Source of the DNA: Clostridia bacterium
Lineage (GTDB): Bacteria; Bacillota; Clostridia; Oscillospirales; CAG-272
Direction of reading: 5' to 3'
DNA length: 11,613 bases
NCBI GenBank assembly: GCA_900767415.1
Contig: CAAFYZ010000054.1
Coordinates: forward strand, 1-11,613
Both the position numbers and the translations under genes were made by a program. Within the stretch, counting starts at the first letter, position 1; each line of letters starts with the position of its first letter. Below, in pieces: positions 1 through 6,206 of this stretch. Below the pieces are notes generated by a model. The model was not told the origin of the DNA, made no database searches, and saw nothing but the letters and a program-made list of their open reading frames with translations.

Positions 1-574
1 AACCGAGCGTCAGGTCATGCTTTTCCGCTTTTCCGCCGTCGAACGGTACACCGTCGACCGAACCTTCGTAATCGATGTTGGCGATGTCGCCCTTCTTCGC
101 CGCTCTGTCGGAAACGTCGATGGTGCGGGCGTTTCTCTTACGGGCGTTTTCGAGTTCTTCGTCGATCTCTTTCTTCGTTACGCGGACGGTCTTCTTCTTG
201 GCTTTGATTCCTTTGTAACCGTCGATTTTCGCTTCGGGTTTGACAAAACCGGTCGCTTTCAGCACGATGTCGCCGTCGCTCGATACGATCTCGAAGTTCG
301 GCGTTCCGACGACTTCCAGTCCGGCTTCCTTCACTGCCTCGTCAAAGGCCTCGGGAAGGCATGCATTGACGGCATCCTCGAAAAAGACTCCTTTCCCGTA
401 CAGTCTCTCTACCACATGCTTCGGTGCTTTTCCTTTTCTGAAGCCGGGAACCGTCATGTTCTTGACGAGTTTCTTATAGGCCTCCACCTCTGCTTTGTCG
501 TAGGCATCTTTGCTTACCGAAAACTCCATGGTAAAACCGGACTTTTCGGTCAACTCCTTTTTCAAAAGGCTCAT
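1..574 (-). CDS. tig: Trigger factor, N-terminal part (3' end cut by window edge)
   Basis: Ribosome-associated chaperone and peptidyl-prolyl isomerase that meets nascent chains at the exit tunnel. The first 191 codons are present; the family usually runs to about 430 residues, so the rest of the PPIase domain and the C-terminal chaperone arms lie beyond base 1. The start MSLLKKELTE is preceded by GGAGGA about 9 nt upstream. Residues 44-51 read GFRKGKAP, the signature loop that docks on ribosomal protein L23. Residues from about 157 (GDIANIDYEGSVDG) begin the FKBP-like domain. The gene has its own strong promoter about 55-80 bp upstream and follows a metallophosphoesterase gene on the same strand. 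Identification is secure; only completeness is unknown. Confidence 0.96.
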   Translation of the reverse strand, partial: MSLLKKELTEKSGFTMEFSVSKDAYDKAEVEAYKKLVKNMTVPGFRKGKAPKHVVERLYGKGVFFEDAVNACLPEAFDEAVKEAGLEVVGTPNFEIVSSDGDIVLKATGFVKPEAKIDGYKGIKAKKKTVRVTKKEIDEELENARKRNARTIDVSDRAAKKGDIANIDYEGSVDGVPFDGGKAEKHDLTLG

Positions 575-627
575 GAATTTTTTCCTCCGGAAAACTAATG
601 ATTTTTATTATTTTGCAAATCTACACC

Positions 628-656
628 ATTTTACAACAAATTCCCGCATTTGTCAA
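628..656 (-). promoter_or_regulatory. Promoter of tig
   Basis: On the minus strand a perfect TTGACA (656-651), a 17-bp spacer, and TAAAAT (633-628). This is a near-consensus sigma-A promoter giving a leader of about 47 nt. The -35 lies in the loop of a 10-bp inverted repeat (638-647 with 663-672). Confidence 0.8.
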
Positions 657-676
657 GCCCTTGCGGAAATTTCTTT

Positions 677-1423
677 TCATCTCTTTTTTTCCTCTGTTTC
701 TTTTCGGATGAGGCGGGGGAGAAAGGAGAGATAGTCCGCCGAGATCAGGGAAAAACGGATTCCTCTGCATTCGATCTCGGGCGGTGCCGTATAATTGCCG
801 TGGATGTGTCCGAAATACGCCCGCCGCACGCCATAGGCGAGGAGAAGAGAGAGAATCTCTTCGGAGACTTCGCCGTTCCATACGGGTGGGAAATGGGTAA
901 AGGCGAGGATTTCTTTTTCGCTCTTTTCGGCGAGACGTTTCGCCGCTTCGAGCCCCGTTTTCAGCCGACCGACCTCCCGTGCCGTCACTTTGGCGAAATC
1001 GGACGGATTCGGAGATCTGACGGCGTCGGGATCGTTGTACCACCCGCGCGCACCGGTGAGAATAAAATCTTCCGTTTCGTAGGCGTTGTTAAAGAGAAAG
1101 GAGACGGTGCGGATACCCGCTTCTTCACAGAAGCGTTCATGTTTTTTCATGGTTGTCCACCAAAAATCGTGGTTGCCTTTTCCGAGGATTTTCCGTCCGG
1201 GAAGGGAATCGAGAAAAAGCAGATCGCATTTTGCCTCTTCGAGCGTCAGTGCCCAGGAGATGTCGCCGGGGATCACGACGGTGTCGGTGTCGGATACGAC
1301 GGCGCGCCAGTTTTTTTTAAGGCGCAGCGTATAATCTTTCCACCGACTGCCGAACACTTCCATGGACTTGTTCGTTTTGCTGTCGGTCGACAAATGCAGA
1401 TCGGCAATGGTAAAAAGTGACAT
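677..1423 (-). CDS. Calcineurin-like metallophosphoesterase (COG1768 type)
   Basis: Predicted cytosolic dimetal phosphohydrolase of 248 residues; the natural substrate is unknown. All five motifs of the calcineurin-like fold are visible in order: DLH (D8, H10), GD (G53-D54), GNHD (83-86), a single metal-binding His in THFPP (H177), and GHIH (205-208). I start it at the ATG whose product begins MSLFTIADLHLS, because the first metal-binding motif normally lies within ten residues of the N-terminus. An in-frame extension to 1573 would add 50 residues without homology character and would run through the intergenic region and across the divergent promoter. A GGAG-like site lies about 7 nt upstream. 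No signal peptide or membrane segment is seen. It precedes tig on the same strand but tig has its own promoter, so functional linkage is doubtful. The fold is certain, the substrate is not. Confidence 0.9.
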   Translation of the reverse strand: MSLFTIADLHLSTDSKTNKSMEVFGSRWKDYTLRLKKNWRAVVSDTDTVVIPGDISWALTLEEAKCDLLFLDSLPGRKILGKGNHDFWWTTMKKHERFCEEAGIRTVSFLFNNAYETEDFILTGARGWYNDPDAVRSPNPSDFAKVTAREVGRLKTGLEAAKRLAEKSEKEILAFTHFPPVWNGEVSEEILSLLLAYGVRRAYFGHIHGNYTAPPEIECRGIRFSLISADYLSFLPRLIRKETEEKKR

Positions 1424-1466
1424 TTCAAAAACTCCGGGTCGTGGAATAACGATATGCGAATCGCAA

Positions 1467-1495
1467 ATACTAATTAAGCAAACGAAAGTTTGCAA
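1467..1495 (-). promoter_or_regulatory. Putative promoter of the metallophosphoesterase gene
   Basis: On the minus strand TTGCAA (1495-1490), 17 bp, TAGTAT (1472-1467). Each hexamer matches the sigma-A consensus at 4 of 6 positions. The spacer contains a perfect palindrome, GCAAAC-GAAA-GTTTGC at 1478-1493, suggesting a possible operator. No comparably good promoter was found for the divergent DUF1540 gene. Confidence 0.4.
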
Positions 1496-1572
1496 GTAAA
1501 AGAGAAAATCGGAAGGGGACGGGCAAAGCATGGCTCGTGCGACGCCTTTTCTCCTTCTTCGGAGAAACAACA

Positions 1573-1770
1573 ATGGAAGATAAGAAGCATAGTGTCGGTT
1601 GCGGATGCGACCGCAAAAAGCAGATCAAGGGGATCGCCTGCGACGTGAAAAACTGCTGTTATAACGACGGCGAAAACTCTTGCTTTGCCGGTACCGTCTG
1701 CGTGGGTCCCTGCGATGCGGACTGCTCTTCGGAGACGGTCTGCGCGACCTTCAAGCCGAAAAACTATTGA
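1573..1770 (+). CDS. DUF1540 cysteine-rich small protein
   Basis: A 65-residue protein matching the DUF1540 pattern common in Clostridia and Bacilli: residues 21-31 IACDVKNCCYN, then a conserved Cys, Ala and Val series, and the C-terminal VCATFKP (56-62). Ten of its 65 residues are cysteine (10, 12, 23, 28, 29, 37, 43, 47, 51, 57). This suggests metal binding or disulfides, but the role of the family is unknown to me. The start is fixed by GGAG at 1561-1564, 8 nt before the ATG; an upstream in-frame GTG at 1537 lacks a ribosome site. It is alone on the plus strand here, divergent from the metallophosphoesterase and convergent with thrC. The two stop codons lie in one 7-bp overlap, CTATTGA, with no room for a terminator. 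The CxC at 10-12 before the domain is an extra pair. Confidence 0.88.
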   Translation: MEDKKHSVGCGCDRKKQIKGIACDVKNCCYNDGENSCFAGTVCVGPCDADCSSETVCATFKPKNY

Positions 1771-3248
1771 TGCTCGGCAAAGCGTAAAACCGTCTGCGGC
1801 ATATCCGAAACGGAGATCACGTCGGAAAAGCGCGGCGCACGGTTCCGCAATGCGTCGAGCGGCGCGGGAATACTCCTGCCCGTCAGCTGATGCAGACGGT
1901 CTGCCGCTTCTATGCCGTCGGGCGGCGTATTGCCCGTCAGCGCGTACGTGACGTCCTTTGCGAATTTGAAAGGGGACGCCGTAGACACGACCAGCATTTT
2001 TCTCTCTGCCTCACGGGTGCTCCGATACCGTCTTGCCGCGCTGATCGCGACGGCGGTATGGGGATCCGTGAGGTAGTTTTGTTTTTCGTAGGTCTCGCGG
2101 ATGGTTGCCAGCGTGTCGGCCTCGTCGGTAAAAAGACCGACGAAATGGCGACGTACTTCGGCAAAATCCTCCGGCGTGAGACGGTAAGAACCCGTCCTTG
2201 CGAGACTGTCCATATAGGCACCCGTCCGCTCTGCTCCCGCGATGAGGAAGAGAAGCCGCTCGAGATTCGAGGAGATCAGAATATCCATAGAGGGAGAGAT
2301 CGTGCGGAAAAAGGGGCGGTTGCGGTCATAAACGCCGCTTTCGAAAAAGTCGGTCAGAATATGATTGCGGTTGGAGGCACACAGCAGCGTTCCGATCGGA
2401 AGTCCCATTTTCTTCGCCAAAAAGGCGGCGAAGATATTGCCGAAATTGCCGGTCGGGACGGCGACGTCGATCGGCTCGCCGAGCGCGATCTTCCCGCGTG
2501 CGACGAGATCGCAATAGGCAGAGACATAGTAGACGATCTGCGGTGCGAGTCTGCCGAAGTTGATGGAGTTCGCACTGGAGAGGAAGGCGCCGCGTTCGGC
2601 AAGTGCTTTTTTTACGGCGTCGTCGGCAAAGATGGCTTTCACGCCGTTTTGCGCGTCGTCGAAGTTGCCGCGGATGGCGACGACGGAGAGATTGTTGCCC
2701 TCCTGCGTCTGCATCTGCAGTTTTTGCAGGGCACTGACGCCGTCGGTCGGATAAAAGACCAGAAGTCCGATCCCGGGAATATCGCGGTATCCTTCCAGCG
2801 CCGCCTTTCCGGTATCTCCGGAGGTCGCCGTGAGAATCAGCGCATTTTTTTCTTCCTTACATTTAACGAGCGCACGCGCGAAGAGACGGGGCATCAGCTG
2901 CAGTGCCATATCTTTGAATGCGCAGGTCGGTCCGTGAAAAAGTTCCAGCACGAAGAGGTCGGAGAGCTCCGTGACCGGGGCGGGCGCACCGTCAAAGCGG
3001 TCGGCACCGTATGCCGCGGCGGTGTCTTCCGAAAGTTCGTCTTCCCGATAGTCTGTCAGAAACTTTGCGAGGATTTTTGCCGCAAGGCGGGGGTAGGGCA
3101 CGTTAGTAAGCGACGAGATTTCCGCCTGAGAAAGCGTGGGGATACGTCGGGGCATATAGAGACCGCCGTCCGGAGAAATCCCCGCTTTTATGGCTTCTGC
3201 CGAGGATATTTTCGGGCAGTTTTCCGTTCTTGTGCTGATATATTCCAT
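1764..3248 (-). CDS. thrC: Threonine synthase
   Basis: PLP enzyme converting O-phospho-L-homoserine and water to L-threonine and phosphate, the last step of threonine biosynthesis. At 494 residues it has the length of the long class with an N-terminal Thr_synth_N domain (about 1-85). The Schiff-base lysine is K112 in FHGPTCAFKDMALQ. TATSGDTGKAA (140-150) and VPTGNFGN (264-271) are the cofactor and phosphate binding segments. The N-terminus shows the family SPDGGLYMP (25-33). Start MEYIST has AAGGAGC about 8 nt upstream. It follows yraN by 19 nt and is probably the distal gene of the lepB operon. The usual partners hom and thrB are not in the window. It overlaps the convergent DUF1540 gene by 7 bp. 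Function is clear; location after RNA-processing genes is unusual. Confidence 0.96.
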   Translation of the reverse strand: MEYISTRTENCPKISSAEAIKAGISPDGGLYMPRRIPTLSQAEISSLTNVPYPRLAAKILAKFLTDYREDELSEDTAAAYGADRFDGAPAPVTELSDLFVLELFHGPTCAFKDMALQLMPRLFARALVKCKEEKNALILTATSGDTGKAALEGYRDIPGIGLLVFYPTDGVSALQKLQMQTQEGNNLSVVAIRGNFDDAQNGVKAIFADDAVKKALAERGAFLSSANSINFGRLAPQIVYYVSAYCDLVARGKIALGEPIDVAVPTGNFGNIFAAFLAKKMGLPIGTLLCASNRNHILTDFFESGVYDRNRPFFRTISPSMDILISSNLERLLFLIAGAERTGAYMDSLARTGSYRLTPEDFAEVRRHFVGLFTDEADTLATIRETYEKQNYLTDPHTAVAISAARRYRSTREAERKMLVVSTASPFKFAKDVTYALTGNTPPDGIEAADRLHQLTGRSIPAPLDALRNRAPRFSDVISVSDMPQTVLRFAEHQ

Positions 3249-3267
3249 ACTTTGCTCCTTGTGTCGG

Positions 3268-3684
3268 TTATCTTCGATAGGCGGTATCCGCCGTAAATGC
3301 GGAGATCAGATGACGGATTTCTTTGACTTTCGGTTTTTCATGGTCTTCGAGCAGTACTTCGACGATGTCGAAGCGGACGCGCCCCTCCGTTCTTTCCCGC
3401 CGCAAAAAGGCGCGCGCCGAGGCGATCAGTTTCCGTTGCTTTTCCTGTGTGACGGCAGAGGCAGGGCGCGGCTCACAGGGGTGCGTGTGTCCTATCCTGC
3501 GCGTTTTGACTTCGACGAATACGGTGGTGTCTTTTTGCCTTGCAACAAGATCGGTTTCCGCCCCGGCGGCGACATAATTGCGTTTTAGAATCCGGTATCC
3601 TCTGCGGCGAAGATACTTTGCCGCCTGTTTCTCTCCGTAGTTGCCCGTGATTCGCTTCGGCGTCAAAAGCTCAAGAATTTTCAT
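3268..3684 (-). CDS. yraN: YraN family (UPF0102) nuclease-fold protein
   Basis: A 138-residue protein of the UPF0102 family, which has a restriction-endonuclease-like fold related to Holliday-junction resolvases; its biological role is not established. Family features seen: GNYGEKQAAKYLRRRGY (14-30), RN (35-36), the acidic pair E43 and D45, and VFVEVKTR (55-62) with E58 and K60 as the presumed catalytic core. The usual GEIDL reads AETDL here, so the acidic residues are kept while flanking positions differ. The C-terminus IRHLISAF fits the family ending. The start ATG lies inside the end of rnhB (14-nt overlap) and has no convincing Shine-Dalgarno, which suggests translational coupling to rnhB. 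The rnhB-yraN pairing is common in bacteria and supports the call. Confidence 0.9.
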   Translation of the reverse strand: MKILELLTPKRITGNYGEKQAAKYLRRRGYRILKRNYVAAGAETDLVARQKDTTVFVEVKTRRIGHTHPCEPRPASAVTQEKQRKLIASARAFLRRERTEGRVRFDIVEVLLEDHEKPKVKEIRHLISAFTADTAYRR

Positions 3685-4282
3685 CTTCGTGTAAGAATTT
3701 CAGAAAACTCATGCGGTAAATCGGCGCAGGTCCGTAGGTTCTGACGGCGTTCATGTGGTCGCGCGTCGGATATCCCTTGTGTTTGGCGATTCCGTAGACG
3801 GGATAGCGACGGTCGAGTTCGATGCACTCTCTGTCCCGCGTTACTTTGGCAAGGACGGATGCCGCCGCGATCGATGCGGAGAGCGCATCGCCTTTGACGA
3901 TCGCACGGCAGGGGAGTGTAAAACCGCGGGTGCAGTTCCCGTCGATCAGGGCAAAATCCGCCGGGACGGAAAGTTTTTCGATTGCGCGACGCATGGCGAG
4001 CATGGAGGCGTTCAGAATATTGATTTCGTCGATCTCTTCGGGAGACGCCTCGGCGATTCCGTAGGCAACGGCGGTTTCGATAATTTCGGTATACAGGGCT
4101 TCCCGCTTTTTTTCGGTCAGTTTTTTGGAATCGTTCAGCCCTTCGATCACGGCGTCTTCCGGGAGTATGACCGCCGCCGCCACGACGGGACCGCAGAGCG
4201 GACCTCTCCCGGCTTCGTCACAGCCGCAGACCGCACGGTATCCGTTTTGCATGGCTTCTTTTTCGTAAGTAAAGTCCGGCAT
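3671..4282 (-). CDS. rnhB: Ribonuclease HII
   Basis: Endoribonuclease that cuts the RNA strand of RNA-DNA hybrids and starts removal of single ribonucleotides from DNA. At 203 residues it is of normal length for the bacterial form. The catalytic carboxylate set is complete: D22 and E23 in CDEAGRGPLCGP, D114 in LIDGN, and D132 in KGDALSASIAAASVLAKVTRD. LNDSKKLTEKKRE (49-61) and the late HKGYPT segment are also family typical. The start has AAAGGA about 8 nt upstream; an internal Met11 just before the first motif is less likely because it lacks that site. It lies 16 nt after ylqF and overlaps yraN by 14 nt. The order ylqF-rnhB is widespread in Bacillota. Confidence 0.96.
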   Translation of the reverse strand: MPDFTYEKEAMQNGYRAVCGCDEAGRGPLCGPVVAAAVILPEDAVIEGLNDSKKLTEKKREALYTEIIETAVAYGIAEASPEEIDEINILNASMLAMRRAIEKLSVPADFALIDGNCTRGFTLPCRAIVKGDALSASIAAASVLAKVTRDRECIELDRRYPVYGIAKHKGYPTRDHMNAVRTYGPAPIYRMSFLKFLHEDENS

Positions 4283-4298
4283 GAAAATTTCCTTTCGG

Positions 4299-5159
4299 TC
4301 AGGGACGCTCGAGCGTGATCCGTCCGATCTTCGCGGAGCGGAATTCTTCGAGCAGCATTTCGGCGGTGCGGCGGGTATTGACCTCTCCGCCCGATATGAG
4401 GAATCCGCGCTTCTTTCCCACGAGAAGAAACAGGTCGTAAGCGTCGAGATCCGCGACCTCTTCTTCCGTTAATTTATAGCGGGTCAAAAATGCCTCGCGC
4501 GCGACGGAAACAAGGCGGGAGCAGAGAATCATGGCGAGTTCTTCGGTATCGAGAATCGCATCGCGGATGGCACCCGTCAGCGCGAGGTTTTCACCGACGG
4601 TCGCGTCTTCGAATTTCGGCCACAGAACTCCCGGCATATCGAGAAGATCAATGCCGAGATCGGTGGGGACCCATTGCTTTGTCAACGTGACGCCCGGGCG
4701 GTTCTCCGCTTTCGCTTTTTTGCTTTTTGCGATGCGGTTGATGAGAGAGGATTTTCCCACGTTCGGAATGCCGACGATCATGGCACGCACCCGTCGTCCT
4801 TCCATTCCTTTTTCTTTATAGCGGTTGAGTTTTTCCGCGAGCACTTCGCGTACGGTGTCCGCGAGCGCGTCGATCCCGACGTTTTCCACCGCGTCGACGG
4901 CAACGGCATGTTCTCCCGCCGCGCGGAATTTTTCCGTCCACGCACGGGTCATGGTCGGGGAGGCGAGAGAGGTCTTGGTCAGGACGGTGATGTGCGGCTT
5001 CGTTCCGAGCAGTGCCGCGATCTCCGGATTGCGGGAACTGTCGGGAATCCGCGCGTCGAGAAGTTCCAGTACGACGTCCACATCGGGAAGACACTCCTTC
5101 ATCATGCGGCGCGTCTTCGCCATGTGCCCCGGGAACCATTGTATCGGATTGTTTGCCAT
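4299..5159 (-). CDS. ylqF: Ribosome biogenesis GTPase RbgA (YlqF)
   Basis: Circularly permuted GTPase needed for late 50S subunit assembly in Bacillota. 286 residues, normal length. N-terminus NPIQWFPGHMAKTRR is the family signature. In permuted order: G4 position 61-64, G1 GIPNVGKS (130-137), G2 with T158 in RPGVT, G3 DMPG (174-177) followed by VLWPKF. The C-terminal RNA-binding domain ends with VGKKRGFLISGGEVNTRRTAEMLL-type sequence, typical of RbgA. Oddity: G4, normally NKxD, reads TKTS, losing both guanine-recognition residues. All other parts look intact, so it is probably a working GTPase or a variant in nucleotide preference rather than a pseudogene. It lies 17 nt after lepB and 16 nt before rnhB. 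The start fits the signature N-terminus; an AAAGGA sits about 7 nt upstream. Confidence 0.95.
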   Translation of the reverse strand: MANNPIQWFPGHMAKTRRMMKECLPDVDVVLELLDARIPDSSRNPEIAALLGTKPHITVLTKTSLASPTMTRAWTEKFRAAGEHAVAVDAVENVGIDALADTVREVLAEKLNRYKEKGMEGRRVRAMIVGIPNVGKSSLINRIAKSKKAKAENRPGVTLTKQWVPTDLGIDLLDMPGVLWPKFEDATVGENLALTGAIRDAILDTEELAMILCSRLVSVAREAFLTRYKLTEEEVADLDAYDLFLLVGKKRGFLISGGEVNTRRTAEMLLEEFRSAKIGRITLERP

Positions 5160-5176
5160 GTCTGTCCTTTCTTCGG

Positions 5177-6016
5177 TCAGTCGACCGTGCCGAAACGGGA
5201 GAAGGGGAAATAGCGCAGGAGCACTCTGCCGAGGATCGCCTCCTCGGACACACAGCCGAAGACGCGGGAGTCGGTGGAGTTGTCTCGATGGTCTCCCATC
5301 AAATAGATCATACCGTCGGGAACCGTAAATTCCGCGACGGGCGTATAGCGATACCCCGGCTCGGTGTGTACATAGTCTTCTTCCAGGAGAAAACCGTCGA
5401 CGTATACACCGGTCGGCAGGATCATGACGCTCTGCCCGCCGGTGGCGATCACGCGCTTGATCAGCGGTTTGCGGAAGGGGGTGTGGTAATCTTCCACCAC
5501 GACGATATCACCGGTTTTCGGGGTGTAGAAAAGGTCGGAGATGATAAGATTTTCTCCGTCTTTCAGCGTGTTTTCCATCGAGCCGCCGTCCACCACCGTG
5601 TGGCGGAAGATAAAGGCGGAGATCAGAAGAACCGCCACAAGAGAAAAAATAAACAATTCCGCAAGGTCAAAGCGGCTGTCCACATTCCGCACTTTCGGTT
5701 CTTTTGCTTTTTCGTTTTCCGCTAAAACGGGGAGAGGGGACATTTCTTCCGCGCCCTCGTCCTCCGTGTCGCTTTTTTCGGATTCTGCCGTCCCGTCGTC
5801 CGCCGTCGTCTCCTCCTGGGTGTCGCCGCTTTCCGTGTCTTCCTTCGATGAGAATGCGGGGGCGTCGTCCGTCGGCAACGCCTCTTCCTGGGCGTCCGTG
5901 TCGGGGGACGGAACGTTTTCTTCCGCCTTTTCTCCGACGGTGGGGGAGAGATCGGTGTCTTCCGACATCTGCGGAGTCGGCTCGTCCTCTCTTCGGGTTT
6001 TGTTTTCGTCTTCCAT
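5177..6016 (-). CDS. lepB: Signal peptidase I with long acidic N-terminal extension
   Basis: Membrane serine protease that removes signal peptides from secreted proteins (S26 family). 279 residues. One membrane segment at about 118-137 (LAELFIFSLVAVLLISAFIF) is followed by the nucleophile S146 in GGSMENTL, the general-base K187 in PLIKRVIA, and box E, GDHRDNSTDSR (241-251). Residues 1-107 are highly acidic (37 Asp/Glu against 8 Lys/Arg), rich in Ser, Thr and Pro, and likely disordered; most Bacillota enzymes have only a short cytoplasmic head. The start is supported by AAAGGAG 6-7 nt upstream. An internal Met92 preceded by GGAAGA could give a conventional short form of 188 residues, but the main start is stronger. 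First gene of the leftward operon, with its own promoter. Confidence 0.95.
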   Translation of the reverse strand: MEDENKTRREDEPTPQMSEDTDLSPTVGEKAEENVPSPDTDAQEEALPTDDAPAFSSKEDTESGDTQEETTADDGTAESEKSDTEDEGAEEMSPLPVLAENEKAKEPKVRNVDSRFDLAELFIFSLVAVLLISAFIFRHTVVDGGSMENTLKDGENLIISDLFYTPKTGDIVVVEDYHTPFRKPLIKRVIATGGQSVMILPTGVYVDGFLLEEDYVHTEPGYRYTPVAEFTVPDGMIYLMGDHRDNSTDSRVFGCVSEEAILGRVLLRYFPFSRFGTVD

Positions 6017-6053
6017 GAAAGTCTCCTTTCACCGTGAAAATATCTATCAGCAT

Positions 6054-6082
6054 ATTTTACCATAGGACAGGCGGAAATACAA
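6054..6082 (-). promoter_or_regulatory. Promoter of the lepB-ylqF-rnhB-yraN-thrC operon
   Basis: On the minus strand TTGTAT (6082-6077), 17 bp, TAAAAT (6059-6054), with TGG just before the -10 giving an extended -10. Leader of about 30 nt to the lepB ATG, including its ribosome site. Confidence 0.65.
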
Positions 6083-6123
6083 GAGAAAAAGCGAATTTTC
6101 CCCTTCCGACGCCGAAAAAATCC

Positions 6124-6143
6124 CGTATTTTCAAAAAAATACG
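6124..6143. repeat. 8-bp perfect inverted repeat in the lepB/rplS divergent region
   Basis: CGTATTTT (6124-6131), loop CAAA, AAAATACG (6136-6143). It lies between the two divergent promoters, about 30 bp before the rplS -35. It is AT-rich and followed by no clear T-run on the plus strand. On the minus strand a T-run follows two bases later, so it could weakly stop stray leftward transcripts. Function uncertain. Confidence 0.45.
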
Positions 6144-6172
6144 AAAACAGAAAAGAAATTCTTCAAAACCCC

Positions 6173-6200
6173 TTGATTTTTTCGCAGAATATGATATAAT
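6173..6200 (+). promoter_or_regulatory. Promoter of rplS, extended -10
   Basis: TTGATT (6173-6178), 16-bp spacer, perfect TATAAT (6195-6200) with TGA before it (TGn extended -10). A-tracts upstream (6133-6168) resemble an UP element. This fits strong expression of a ribosomal protein gene. Confidence 0.82.
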
Positions 6201-6206
6201 TAACCT

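Noticed and set aside
1424..1573. 50-residue upstream extension of the metallophosphoesterase
   Set aside because: The first metal-binding motif belongs near the N-terminus, and the extension covers the promoter and palindrome region.
1530..1583. 17-codon open frame beginning ATGGCTCGTGCG before the DUF1540 gene, possible leader peptide
   Set aside because: No codon runs typical of attenuation, a poor ribosome-site distance, and no attenuator hairpin downstream.
1890..3296. Plus-strand open frame of 468 codons antisense to thrC
   Set aside because: thrC on the other strand has all PLP-enzyme motifs; the antisense product shows no family character and no start signal.
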